DNA of 64,000 nt, from contig MU385873.1 in the NCBI GenBank assembly GCA_022497145.1, positions 124,001 through 188,000 of the forward strand. The letters are read 5' to 3'. Under the pieces are notes generated by a model. The model worked only from the letters and a program-made list of their open reading frames with translations, searched no databases and was not told the origin of the DNA. Position numbers and translations under genes: made by a program. Source of the stretch: Rostrohypoxylon terebratum (lineage: Eukaryota; Ascomycota; Sordariomycetes; Xylariales; Hypoxylaceae). Shown one piece after another: positions 45,686-57,098 of this stretch. How positions within the stretch are numbered: position 1 is the stretch's first letter; each line of letters starts with the position of its first letter.

Positions 45686-48638
45686 TATGACGGCGGGGTA
45701 GAGTTGATGGTATTGTCGTACTTTGATGGTTCTTGGTAGTTGGTTGTGGTAGCAGTAGTTTAAATGGTGGTGGTGTTGCTTTGGTCGTTGAGACTGCGGG
45801 GTAGTAGTTAAAGAAGAAGACGTAGACGTAAGAAGGATTGGCGCTATATATTCGGGGTAGGGCAATCGATATGAGTTTATATAGGCTCAAGTGGGATGAC
45901 TACAGCTTCGGACGAGGCTTGGAGGTTTATAGAGTGAGTGAAGGAAGGAAAGATGAAAGGTGATGACAAAGAGTAAGTAAAAAGCATAAGAGTCAAATTT
46001 TTGATGAGAAGACGAGGACGAGGCACTTTTTGTATTATGGCAAAAAGTACCTAGTATTGGGAAGATGACAGGGACGGACCTTAGCATAGCACTTGCATTG
46101 TATAGTACATTCGCATATGCAGTCCCCGGTACGGCAGGTACATTGTAAAGTACAAGTAAGTACCTCCTACCTTCACAAAGTTCAATGTTGCAAGTGCTCG
46201 ATTTGCCAGGTGCTGCACCCCGTAAAAGTCAGACGAGCTTCCAGGCAAGCGTTGGCCCTCCACGGGAAAGCGTGTGGGAAATGGGAAAGCACGAGCAAGC
46301 GTCATTCCATTTTAGCCCCTATTTAGTCCCTATAAGTCTCTAGATTCCCCAAATCCCCCCAAAACGTGACCATTCATTACCAATCTAGATTACCTACTAG
46401 TCAGGGCGGTCCAAATAATCAGATACCATCAACACTTGACTGGACTTTGTGTTGGGGAAAATGGATACGCCGACTCGGACCGGGGGTTCATCGAAAAGTC
46501 ATGTGGGTCTATCTCTTCCGCTCGACCGTTCTTCTCTATCGAACCCCCCATTTCTCCCATTTTCTCCCATTTCTAGACTTACACAATGGAACCTTTCCAC
46601 CACTAACGACTTCCCAACGGCCGCCAAACTACCGCCAAACTACCGCCAACATTTTATGGGTGATGCCTGCAGTGCGCCTCAAACTTGTGCAAGCTGTGCA
46701 AGCTGTGCAAAGTAGTAAAATAGTAGCAAAGTAAGGTAGCCAGGTTTGTCCGCGAGCGGCGCAACCATTGACTGCGGATTGACTGCGGATTTACTTGACT
46801 TTTGACGCACACAGGTTAGTTATTGACCTCACACCCTCCTAGTTCACCCTGATCACCTTACTACGTAGCACCCTGTACCGAACTCTGCCATGATGGGCGG
46901 GATGGGCTTAGCTACAACTTTAGACCGTCCTATGTCGAAAAACCCTTTGGACCGGACGTGGGTGTCGATGAGTTGGGATTTGCTTCCTTGTCGTTCCAAG
47001 ACTCCAAGTATACATCCAATACCAGCATATGACAGAACCTATAGACAAGCGCCGTCGAGAGCGAAACTCGACGAATATTTGAATCAACTCTCTCTACCAT
47101 AGGAAAGTTACACTATGTAACAATTACATATAGTTACATGGAACTCGAATAATAGTTTCATATATATCGACTATAGACAAGGAATATATCCAAAAAAGAC
47201 ATGTAGACAATTCTAACTCATATACCGATAAACTGGTCCACCGATGCAGGTTCGCAAGTTTGCAGGACCTACAAGGAAAGAGAACTGCAGGTAAGCAAGC
47301 AACCGAGAGCCAATTCGAACCAGCTATTGGCGGGTTGGCGAGAACCATCCATCCGGAGTTCTGCATTTGGGTCCGCCTGTTGGTTCCCGGCGCCTCAGGA
47401 ATTAGAGAAGGTTACCTACACGAAGCAAGAAGCCAGGTAGCGAACTGTAGCGAACGTGTCACTAGATGTAACGGTCGAACGCGAGGGAGTATAGTAGACA
47501 TAGATCAAGCATAAGATGTACAACAACCTGTCTCACTGTCGTGATTATTGGTTATTAGTTTGTGATTTATTTCTGCAATTGGCATGCGAATGGTCCTGCA
47601 ACCCCTATTAGTCGCGTCGTTCTCTCTCTCACGCACTCACATCCATGGATACGTTTAGTACTAGAAACACTAGAAACACCCTGTTCATCATCCATGCCCG
47701 CCAAATTCCCAAGTACGGGGGACGGGGGACCGACGACTCCAAACCCCTTCTCCCCGCCTCTCGACCCCTCGCCCCATTCTCCTCCCCGCATTCGCTCTCA
47801 GACCTCCATGGGTAACATGGGTAACAAAGACGAACTAGACAAGCCCTTGCAGCCGTTTTAGTACGCTAATCATCACCATACCAAATATATCCGCAGCTCC
47901 GTTGCCCAGTGCCCTCGTGCGCATCCGGAAGCGTCCAATCGCAAAAATCTTTGGGGGTGGTCTTCGAGGTTTCTCTGCGTCACTTACATAAATACATGAC
48001 ATGACATGACATGCTAACAAAGGTGGCATCTAGGGCTGCTAGGTACATACATCACACACACATCAAAGTACGTGGCTACGATGACCGTCCAATCGCCGGC
48101 GAATGATAAGGTGCCATCAGAATCTCCCATCCCGGATTTTACCTATCGTCAGATCCCGATTTCCAAATTACGACGGTCGAACGATGGCGATGCTGTCATG
48201 TCGTCACTCCTTTGCCAAGCTTCCATCTGCCCATATCTACATAGTAGAACTCCGGATTGCGATGGCAAGATTGTGGGGGAAGCAGGGTTCTCCGGTTAGC
48301 TAAGGTGAGAGATGTGTATATGGCTTGGCAAACATAAAACACCTATTTATACCTAGGTGAATATCCCAATAGACGACCAGCTTAAAAAGAAGCCGTTATC
48401 TACCTCATAGCACCATCACCAATCACCAATGATTACAATGTACATGGCGTATCCTTGTTTTAGCTACACCTAGGCCATGTCCGGGCGGTGTCTAGGCTAT
48501 CGCAAGAAAGGGATCTACGGGCGCTACATCGCACCGTGGAAGCTTTTCTGATCTAAATGGATACCCTAGGTACGTATGAATGATATAGTATGTTTCTCCT
48601 AGCCGAGGTAGATCTAAAAACCCCGTTTGGTCACGGCT
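45686..48638. other. intergenic region
   Basis: About 2.9 kb. The first few hundred bases are the acetyl-CoA synthetase promoter and leader. The rest has only short ORFs without family features and a few short tandem repeats (for example ACATG near 47996-48011). Confidence 0.6.
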
Positions 48639-49088
48639 ATGTCCATGTATGCGAGCTTAGAGCCTCATGCCCCACCGTCGCTCCGGCTGGTAACCAAGCT
48701 GCCGGCATTCGGTTACTTCGACGTGTTCATTACCGGATGCGACCCTCAGGCGACGACGTCTCATGCGGGCCGGGACCAAATTCGGGCTTTCGGAAAGGGC
48801 GTAGTCAGCAACGTTTCCGAAACACCGGTCAACGGAGCGACAGACATACCATCGGGCTCATACTTGTCTGGCGGTGATCAATTTTGGGCTGTTATTTTTG
48901 GAGACGTCTCCGATAATGGAACTGGTTTGTCAATTAAAGCCGAAGCGGATATCATTACTGCAAAATGCGCCACGGTTATCTTCGAAGTGATTTTGCCGAA
49001 CCATAGCCATAAAGCCAGCCGTTACTCCATGAGCTTACTCCACGAGACCCAAAGTAGTTGCATAATTCATTATTCTGCTAAAGTGTGA
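48639..49088 (+). CDS. orphan ORF, 149 aa, convergent with RFC5
   Basis: Uninterrupted frame from ATG 48639 (MSMYASLEPHAPPSLRLV) to the TGA at 49086-49088, six bases before the RFC5 stop on the other strand. The first two thirds show coding-like codon choice, with G/C common at third positions. The middle reads ASHAG-poor, Gly/Val/Asp-rich beta-type sequence such as GSYLSGGDQFWAVIFGDVSDN and LSIKAEADIITAKCATVIFEV. No signal peptide or membrane helix. I recognise no family. It may be a complete small gene, or the last exon of one whose upstream exons I cannot identify. Confidence 0.35.
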   Translation: MSMYASLEPHAPPSLRLVTKLPAFGYFDVFITGCDPQATTSHAGRDQIRAFGKGVVSNVSETPVNGATDIPSGSYLSGGDQFWAVIFGDVSDNGTGLSIKAEADIITAKCATVIFEVILPNHSHKASRYSMSLLHETQSSCIIHYSAKV

Positions 49089-49094
49089 GCCCAA

Positions 49095-50303
49095 TCACAT
49101 TTCCATACTCATTAGATACATCTCCATTATTCGCATATACTTTGCGACAAATGCCTCCAGGTGGAAGATGACCTTGCTCCCCATTCTTATTCGGTGCTCG
49201 TAAAAGGCAGACCACTTGATCACCTCGGATTTCAAATCATCGTCGATATTCACGATGAGCTTGAAAGTGAGCGTCTTGAGTATAGTGGTAGGCGGTATGC
49301 AGTGTGTGAGTAGGTCGTAAAGCTTGGATCGAACTTGTAAGATGCGGGCGGGTGAGTGCTCCTCCTTGATTTCTTTGGCGATCTGTGCGATCAATGCCTC
49401 CCAATCTGGAGGAGGAATCGGGGTGTCATCGGTTACTTTCTCACTAACGATCCTTAATGTTAGCAAAAATACTATGAAAATAACCCCTTAGAGTATGACG
49501 GGGTACGTACTTTTGAGCATGTACAGCCTCATACATCAACAATGCCCTCCGCAAATTTCGGCCACTCTCTTCGGCGATTCTCTTGTGTAGACCCTTAACA
49601 ACAGGCCATCCTTCCTTCTTGGCCGAATCAGCTAGGACGCTTGCGATCTCATCAACCGTTGGCGCAGCAACTCGCACGAGGAGAGTTCGACTTCGAATGG
49701 GCGCGATGATGTTGGCTGTGCTGTTGGCTAGTAGTATCAATCGCAAATTCGGGCTGTATTTTTCCATTGTTCTTCTCAAAGCTGCCTGGGCATCTCGAGT
49801 CAGATGGTCGGCCTCGTTGATGACAACGACTTTAAACTTTTGCTTGGCTGACTGGTCGACTTGTTGGGTCTGGGCGACCTCTTTGAGTAGGTCTTGGATG
49901 ACAACTCGATCATAGTTCCCGACATCCGAAGGTGTTATCTCAAGATGGTAAACGGAGGCTACGATGTTGAATTCCAGCTTGCGATTGCTAGTCGTTTGGA
50001 AAACTCGAGCATCAATCTTTATCTTCTCAACGCCGGGGCCGTACAGTTCTTTCAGGGTCGCAACGATACGAGTCTTCTTACCCGCACCAGAGGGGCCGTA
50101 GACTAATAGATGAGGGAAATCACCACTCTGGGCCTGTGACAAAAATTGTTAAAATCGATTTCTTTCTATTTGGATAGTATGAAGCAAACACAGTGGCTGG
50201 AGCTAAATGTACGTACCAAGGATCGAAGCCTCTCAGACAATTCTGAATGATATGTTAAGGAATCGAGGGAACGAGGCCGATGTTTGTCGACTATAAGAGC
50301 CAT
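49095..50303 (-). CDS. rfc5: replication factor C subunit 5 (human RFC3 orthologue)
   Basis: Small subunit of the clamp loader that loads PCNA at primer-template junctions. Exons on the minus strand: 50303-50217, 50133-49511 and 49443-49095 (352 aa); introns are 83 and 67 nt. It starts MALIVDKHRPRSLDSLTYH. It shows Walker A (GPSGAGKKTR), a Walker B variant VVINEADHL, DAQAALRRTMEKYSPNLRL, and SRTLLVR in place of the canonical SRC motif. YHLEITPSDVGNYDRVVIQDLLKEVAQ is specific to the Rfc5 branch rather than Rfc2-4. The C-terminal collar part includes LYDLLTHCIPPTTILKTLTF and FHLEAFVAKYM. Two ACGCGT boxes lie 150-175 bp upstream. Confidence 0.96.
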
Positions 50304-50452
50304 CTTGACTGTTGTGTACTTTGCAATTTGTCTGATCACAAATGTTTGTGTGAAAATACGACAACGATCTCAAGTATCAAGGTAGCAATTTCCTGAAAAA
50401 TGATTGTAGGTTAAGGTTTGACAGAAAAGCTAAAGTGCCCAGAACATGGAAG

Positions 50453-50458
50453 ACGCGT
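50453..50458. promoter_or_regulatory. MCB (ACGCGT) upstream of rfc5
   Basis: MluI cell-cycle box 150 bp upstream of the rfc5 ATG. With the copy at 50473-50478 it forms a pair spaced by 14 bp. MBF-type factors bind this motif in fungal replication genes. Confidence 0.6.
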
Positions 50459-50472
50459 TAATTGACTTTGGA

Positions 50473-50478
50473 ACGCGT
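50473..50478. promoter_or_regulatory. second MCB (ACGCGT) upstream of rfc5
   Basis: Second ACGCGT of the pair, 170 bp upstream of the start codon. Confidence 0.6.
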
Positions 50479-52425
50479 TCATCTATTTCTGCCTTTGGTT
50501 ACCGCCTGCAGTTTTTAGTTTTGAAAAAGCCTGTTCCACTTTTGCGGATCACTAAAATGTCTTACGTAATATGAGCAGGCCTAATGCAAAGACGGAAGTA
50601 CAAAATATGGCAATGCCGATGAGGGGTGATTTTTTTCAGCCCCTCGTCACAACAGCCAGGTCGGAAAAAGTTCCTTTACGAAAATCACGAAAATATTCTG
50701 AGACAGCTGGACTGACAGAGTGGCCGACTTGTAATCTACCTAGGTAACCATGACCATAATCATTAGACGTTAGCTGATTCGGACAGTTAGGCGTATCAGG
50801 TATCTACTTGAGGCTTGAGCTACCTTACTTATTAGACAGGTACACCTAATTGACAAATGAAAACTGGATAATACGCGTGTGCTGATATGTAACATAACAA
50901 AATGTGCTGGGCATCTCATGATCGAGATGTCAATGTCCGATGTGGCTTATTTGACTGCAAGCGAACGAGTCGGGAAGGCAAAACATAAAGAGTTGGAGTT
51001 CCAAGACTTGTAGCAGCCTGGATAGCCACTCAATACCTAGACTCCATAGGGAATATCAATCGCTCCAGGGCTGTTTCCCTCGCGGGCAGTTGTCTCTTCC
51101 TGCGGTTCCTGCGGCCGGGTAGATAGGGGCAATATGAGAAAGGGCCGCGTCAGGTACATTGGTAGGGATGAGTTGCCGGTTTTTTTTTTTTTTTTTTAAT
51201 ATGAATCCCGGTTTCTTCCATGGTGAGGTTTCAAGATCGCACCTGTAAGTCCTACGTACGAATATATACGAATATGACGGTACATTGACCCTCATATATA
51301 GGTAGGTACGGAATTGTACCAACTGTATTTCTACTTACTACATATGTGTATGCAAAGGAGGCAAAGCAATGCTACCGCCTACTATGTGCATATCCGTGGA
51401 TGTATCCATACCTACCTACTTGGAGGACTTGGATCATACCTACCTTGTTCTCCTTATTATGCACATTGTCGGTTTGCATACCTACCTTACATGTGTAGAT
51501 CGATCAATGTCCCGTTCCGCGATGCTAATTGGAGCCATTTCCAAATCTAGTTCTTCTGCTGTAATCTGTATTTCCAGGTTATTTTTCGATTTGATGAATT
51601 TGTCTGAGATACTGTGGTGCCAACACCGTGTGTGCGCTGTATGCGCTTCAGGCGTTGGATGTTCAAACAATGTCGAAATCTGTATCTAAAGATAGAAGGT
51701 ACATACTTTGAAAGAGAGTTTAAAACCCCTCGGGGGCTAGCAAGCTTTTCAAGATCAAAGATCAAGGTTCTTAGCTGGTTGCCGCTTGCCTTATTCCTCA
51801 ATTAGCTACGTGCGTCGTACCTGCTCATCTTGAGTACCATTTCAGGTACTCCAAGTCTCCAACTTTTACAGTACGTATACCTAGATACTCCACTATCAAG
51901 CACTGTCCTGCTTGTACGTGAAGGTTTTTTTTTCCCTTCCTTTTTTCTTTCGTGCACTTGAACGAAGGTAGGCTCATGATTGGACGTAAGCTGAGATCTG
52001 ATCAGTAGCCTATATCTCATGACATTCAATGCCCTTTGCGTTGTACTTTTTCCTTTGACGATCCACCTTACCCATCTTACCCAGGCAAAACACTTAACAC
52101 TTAACCCACTGGAACCGAAATTTCTCTTTCTGTCACACCCCCACTTTATTTTAGCACCCAAAGGGCACACCGACAACTATCGCGATATCATCCTCCCCTC
52201 TCCCTGATCTTTCTAAAGCTGGATTTAATATCCTACGTCAACCTTGCGCTTTTCCCATCTTTCCTTTACAAAAAGGATCATCGTCCTTACTACATACTTG
52301 GAAGATCTCACAGCTGATGTAAATTTTCACCTATACCCCAATTCGTCTGTTATTTTCTTAATCTTTATTTCTCATTTCGTTCATGCTAATCGTCTTACAT
52401 TAGTTAGGCTCAGCAACTCGCCAAG

Positions 52426-54568
52426 ATGTTCAACAGCCGCAAGTTTTCCATGTAAGTCCTTCTTCCCCAATAGATCAATCCCTTATATCTTATCCGATTG
52501 GATTCTCCTTGTTGATCGGATGCTTTTTTTTTTTTATTTTGTTTTCCTTTTTCCCTTCTCTCCTCCAATGACGTCAATTTCAAAATTCTTCACTACCTAG
52601 TCACGATTATCAATTATAGATTTAGGTATGAACTCTTACTAAAATTCTATTATAGGAACCGGAACACTGGTGTTCCGCGCCGTCGCTTTAGTATTGGCGA
52701 CCCCAGTGCCAATGGTATGGATAGATCTCTTAAATTCCCCTATATTGAATATGTTGTAATACCCGCCAAGAATAGCACATTTGTGTTTGTGCCCGGCCAC
52801 GATGGTATACACGGTATACATGGCATACATGATACACATGACATACCTACATATTATGTATATCAATTGATGTATTTCATGGCGGTCTTGGCACTTGGCA
52901 AACGTGGCTTTCACACTGTTGCGGCCGCATGTCTCAGCCGAGATATAATATATCGCTGACAATCTTTCTTGGCAGAGACGAGCTCTAAGATTCATCGTCA
53001 ATTCCGTGCCGCTAACCCCGGCCACCTTCCCCACGCTGGTCTTGATGCTACACGTGCCTCAACTGGTGTCGTTTGGTGTACTGAGCGAGCCGCCGAGTAT
53101 GGCTTCTTAGAAGAACCTGAAAAGTGGGCAAACCTTGGTCAGGGTGCTCCCGAGGTTGAAGATGACATCGAAGGTTGCTTCGAGCGACCTCACACCATAG
53201 ATGTCTCTGTTGCTCTTCGAGAGTATGGCCCTACTGCCGGTATCAAGCCCCTACGTGCCGCCGTTGCCAGAATGTACAACGAGATGCATCGTCAGGGCAA
53301 GGAGAGCCAGTACTCATGGGAGAACGTTGCCATTGTCCCTGGTGGACGAGCAGGCTTGATTCGTATCGCCGCTGTGTTAAACAACGCCTATGTTGGATTC
53401 TTCATTCCCGATTACACTGCTTACAACGAAATGTTGTCTCTATTTAAGAACGTAAGATAATTTTGACATGCCTCGATGTTAACGCTCGCTGATGACAATT
53501 AGTTCGCGGCCATCCCGACTCCTCTCTCAGAGGAAGACGGTTACCATATCCATCCCGATGTTATTGCCCGGGAGATTGCCCGAGGTACTTCGGTCATCAT
53601 TACTTCCAACCCTCGTAACCCTACTGGTCGAGTGGTCGCCAATCCCGAATTAGCTGAGATTCAGGATATTTGCCGTGGTCGCGCCACTTTGGTTAGCGAT
53701 GAATTCTATTCCGGCTACAACTACACCAGCAACTGTGACGGAACCACGATTTCCGCCGCCGAGAACATTGAGGATGTAGATGAAGATGACGTTCTCATCA
53801 TCGACGGTCTTACCAAACGATTCCGTCTCCCTGGATGGCGTATCGCTTGGATTCTGGGACCTAAGGAATTTATCAAGGCGTAAGTTTTAATTAAAATCGC
53901 CACTATCGTCAAATTCTGACTAATATGTTATTTTCAGCATCGGCTCTTGTGGTTCATACCTTGATGGTGGAGCCAACGCCCCTTTCCAAGAGGCCGCAGT
54001 TCCTATGCTTGAGCCCAGCCTCGTCCGCAGGGAAATGGAGGCTCTTCAGCACCACTTCCGGGTCAGTAATCCCTAATCATAATTGCATCTGAGTGCAAAC
54101 TGACTTTTTCCAATTCTAGGACAAGCGAGATTACGTGGTAAAGCGCCTCCGAGACATGGGATTCGTGATCAAGTACGTTCCTGACAGCACCTTCTACCTC
54201 TGGTTGAACCTCGAGGGCCTGCCCGGTCCCATCTCCGACGGTTTGAACTTCTTCCAGGCCTGCTTGGAAGAGAAGGTTATCGTCGTCCCCGGTATCTTCT
54301 TTGATTTGAACCCCTCTCGTCGCCGAGATCTGTTCGACAGTCCTTGCCACCACTGTGAGTTTATCCATCCCCCTCCCTCCCTTCGCTGGTTTCTAACCGC
54401 CTAAACAGTTGTCCGATTCTCTTATGGTCCCAAGATGGAAGTCCTACGACTCGGCTGTGATGGTATCGAACGTGTTGTCAACAAGTAAGTCTACAGCCCG
54501 TTTGTCCAGAATGTTATTAGTTACAGCGGACTAACAAACCCAATAGGTTCAAGAAGTTCACCGATTAA
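52426..54568 (+). CDS. PLP-dependent aminotransferase class I/II (ACC synthase-like)
   Basis: Pyridoxal-phosphate fold-type I enzyme. Eight exons: 52426-52451, 52656-52714, 52976-53451, 53503-53879, 53938-54061, 54120-54354, 54409-54484 and 54547-54568; 464 aa. The N-terminus MFNSRKFSMNRNTGVPRRRFSIGD is basic. WANLGQGAPEVED is the substrate-binding loop near the N-terminus. TSNPRNPTGRV and LVSDEFYSGYNY (cofactor-contacting Asp and Tyr) follow. The Schiff-base lysine is Lys292 in LTKRFRLPGWRIAW. The C-terminal part includes YVPDSTFYLWLNLEGLP and VRFSYGPKMEVLRLG. The first two introns are unusually long (204 and 261 nt) and the second contains a tandem GGTATACA-like repeat; the other five are 51-62 nt. 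Substrate not predictable. Confidence 0.92.
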
Positions 54569-55335
54569 ATTAGATATCGTGTGTTGAATGTGAGCCACCA
54601 TGACGTGTGCCAGACATCAGCATAAACCTCTATTTCCTTTGTAAACGAGACGCCTGCATCTAGTCCGAAGACCTTTTCTAGATAGAAGGTGGAGAAATGA
54701 TTTCAGGGACTTCGGTTTATGATTGTCCTTTAGACGCTTGATGAATACAACGCTTTCTACGATCCGTCCTCTTCAAACTGTCCCATTCTATCTAGTTGAT
54801 TCGTATTTCGTAACTTTCACTCCAGAGTAAGGCGACGGTCGAGGTAATACATTTAGCATGGGTGACATGGATGGATGCTGACTCGACACCTCGCTCTATG
54901 ATTATTATTGAAAATCTTACCATTTTGGCATTGATGTCATTTCGATTTTGATAAGGGTCAGTGGAGTATATATACATATTAATTGCTCTTGTCTACCTAG
55001 GCAAAAAAGCAGAGCCTCAGCTTCTATATATGCTAGTCACCTGAGGAACTAGCGTTAAGCAGACATCATATCCTCTACGGATGACCAAGACCTTCAGTGT
55101 TGGGGGTAGTGCCGTTTCATTCTGCAAGACGGCTATCTGCATAAGCTATGGTGCATCTCATCTGACAAACCTGCCTCTCCCAGACCCGCGTTCCCTTCAT
55201 GCACCCGTTGCGAAAATCAGTAGAAGCAAAACAGAAACCCGAGCCATGACGTGAGCAATGGAACATAAACCTAATGGAAAGCCGAACCACCAACCCAACA
55301 GCGAACTTCACATAGTCCACGTTCAAGTGACTCGT
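54569..55335. other. intergenic between convergent genes
   Basis: 3' regions of the aminotransferase (+) and Yra1-like (-) genes. No gene seen. Confidence 0.6.
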
Positions 55336-57098
55336 TCACTACATGATGGTTAGTAAAGAAGAACCCGGACAATAGCACGGGGGCACATACTAGAATCTCG
55401 TCCTCCATAGGGGCATCACCATTGGTAGCAGCAGGCGCACTACCGTTGGCGTTCTCATTCTGGTTGCCGGCCTCGAAATAGTCGGCCATCTCGGAGTCTA
55501 ACTCTTCAGCTGTCTTCTTAGCCGGGCGGCTGCTGCGAGGACCACCGCGTCGCTTGCGGCCACGGGCTCCGGAACCGGTTGCTTTTCCCGCCGCCTCTTT
55601 CTTCTTATCGTTGGCTGCGGACTTGGGCTGAGCCTTAGGCTGGGTAATGCGTTCGGTAAGAGTCTTGGCAGGGGGGGCAATCTCAGCTGCTTTGGCAGCG
55701 CTGACGACAATCTCAATCTTGGTGCTGTCAGTATAAAGGTTCATTTATGGGTAATGGCGTATGCTTACCTTGATAGGGCGATTGTCGACAAGAAGACCGT
55801 TCAAGGCGTTGAATGCCTTGCTAGCACCGTCGAGCTTGGAGAAGGTGACAGTAGCAATCCCGCGGCTGACACTATTCGGACCGTAGGAAAGCTCGACACG
55901 CTTGATTGGGCCAACTGAGGTAGCGAAGTACTCCTAGGAAGGGCACGTATGTTAGTCTCCTGAAATCCATTCGAGTTGCGCAGAACGCGGTAAGCAGTAT
56001 CCGACCATCGGGTAACCCCGGCATCAGGGGGTCGTCTACGGTATGTATCCGGGGGTAACTCAGCATCAACGAGCACGCAGTGAGCGTTAGTAGCTAGCGT
56101 GGAATCCAACAGAACATGCAAAAACCCCCCAAAGCCGAATCCCCAGCACAACGTATCTCCACTCGTCGCAGCAAGGTCAGATTGACTCAGGATAGCGAAC
56201 CACCACACCGCTCCGTGAGATCATCTCCAAGCCATGGCTGACATACAATGCCACCAAATTTAGCCAACAAGATTGGGTGACTCGCTTCAGTTAGTTCACT
56301 TCAGCCAAAGGTCACCAACACCCGGGTCGGTGTCGATAGAACAGACAGACCCCTAGAGTCACTGTTCACTGTAGCGCCGTTGCTCACTGCCATGCTCGCT
56401 GGGTTGCAATTGTCCTGCACGGGATGTTCCTGCAAGGATAGTGATCCCGTGGAATTTGATAAGCTCGTAAAGATATGCTTGAGTCCATTTGGGTGCGCGA
56501 ATTGTAGCCATATGGTGGAGGGTTGCCAGGCCTGCCAGAGGACATACAATATGAGATCGCGACTAGGACGGCTTCAACTCCCGATATTGTACTCGCAAGA
56601 AGCGAGTACGTCATCAAGGGAGGAGCGCAAGCAATCCGGTAGCCTGAGGCTAACCAGAGCCATCTCTAAGTAAGAGTATAAGGATAACTATGTCGGTCGT
56701 TCTACAATAGGAGCGTACGATTCAAGGAAGATGTCGACGAAATTCCGCGGGCGAAAGCCTCAGGAAACATACCTTAATTTGGCCTTCGTTAACATCCTTG
56801 GGCTAGTATATGGTTAGCAAGATTACAATGTAACTAGGTATATCAGTTAGACTAAGCAACTTACCAGGTTGCTAACCACTACCTTGCTCTCTCCATTACC
56901 GCCAGCTGCCTTAGCGGTGTTCTGCTTGGCCGCAGCGGCACGAGTTAGCTTGGGCGTCTTCTGAACGCCGCCAACAGGTGCTGCCTTGGCAGCTCGTCCG
57001 ATCGATCGGCGCTGTGGTCGACCGCCACGGCCACCGCCGCCAACGCGACGTTGGGTGGAGACGATCTCGTCAAGAGACTGGTCGAGCTTTCCAGACAT
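55336..57098 (-). CDS. Yra1/ALY/REF mRNA export adaptor (TREX component)
   Basis: RNA-annealing protein that couples splicing and transcription to mRNA export through Mex67. Exons on the minus strand: 57098-56865, 56801-56772 (30 nt), 55933-55769, 55717-55391 and a stop-only exon at 55338-55336; 252 aa. It starts MSGKLDQSLDEIVSTQRR (the conserved UAP56-binding motif region), then an RGG-like basic segment. The RRM is spread over three exons: VVVSNLPKDVNEGQIK, EYFATSVGPIKRVELSYG, GIATVTFSKLDGASKAFNAL and NRPIKIEIVV. The basic C-terminal part (ARGRKRRGGPRSSRPAKK) is followed by ELDSEMADYFEA and MEDEIL, another family motif. Intron 3 precedes IEIVV at an AAG acceptor. The intron between exons 2 and 3 is 838 nt. 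If the last intron is retained the protein gains about 40 unrelated residues. Confidence 0.92.
55934..56771 (-). other. 838-nt intron within the Yra1/ALY RRM
   Basis: Donor GTATGT at 56771, branch GACTAAC (complement of 55951-55956 plus one base) and acceptor CCTAG at 55934. The joined RRM sequence (EGQIK to EYFATS) is contiguous in the family, so no exon is missing inside. It is about ten times longer than the other introns of this window. A Cys-rich ORF on the plus strand lies inside. Confidence 0.8.

Larger units (their letters stand above)
50304..52425. other. intergenic between divergent genes
   Basis: About 2.1 kb. Holds the MCB boxes of rfc5 near 50.46 kb, a T-tract of about 18 at 51180-51197 and the aminotransferase promoter with pyrimidine-rich stretches before 52.4 kb. 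No gene recognised. Confidence 0.6.
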
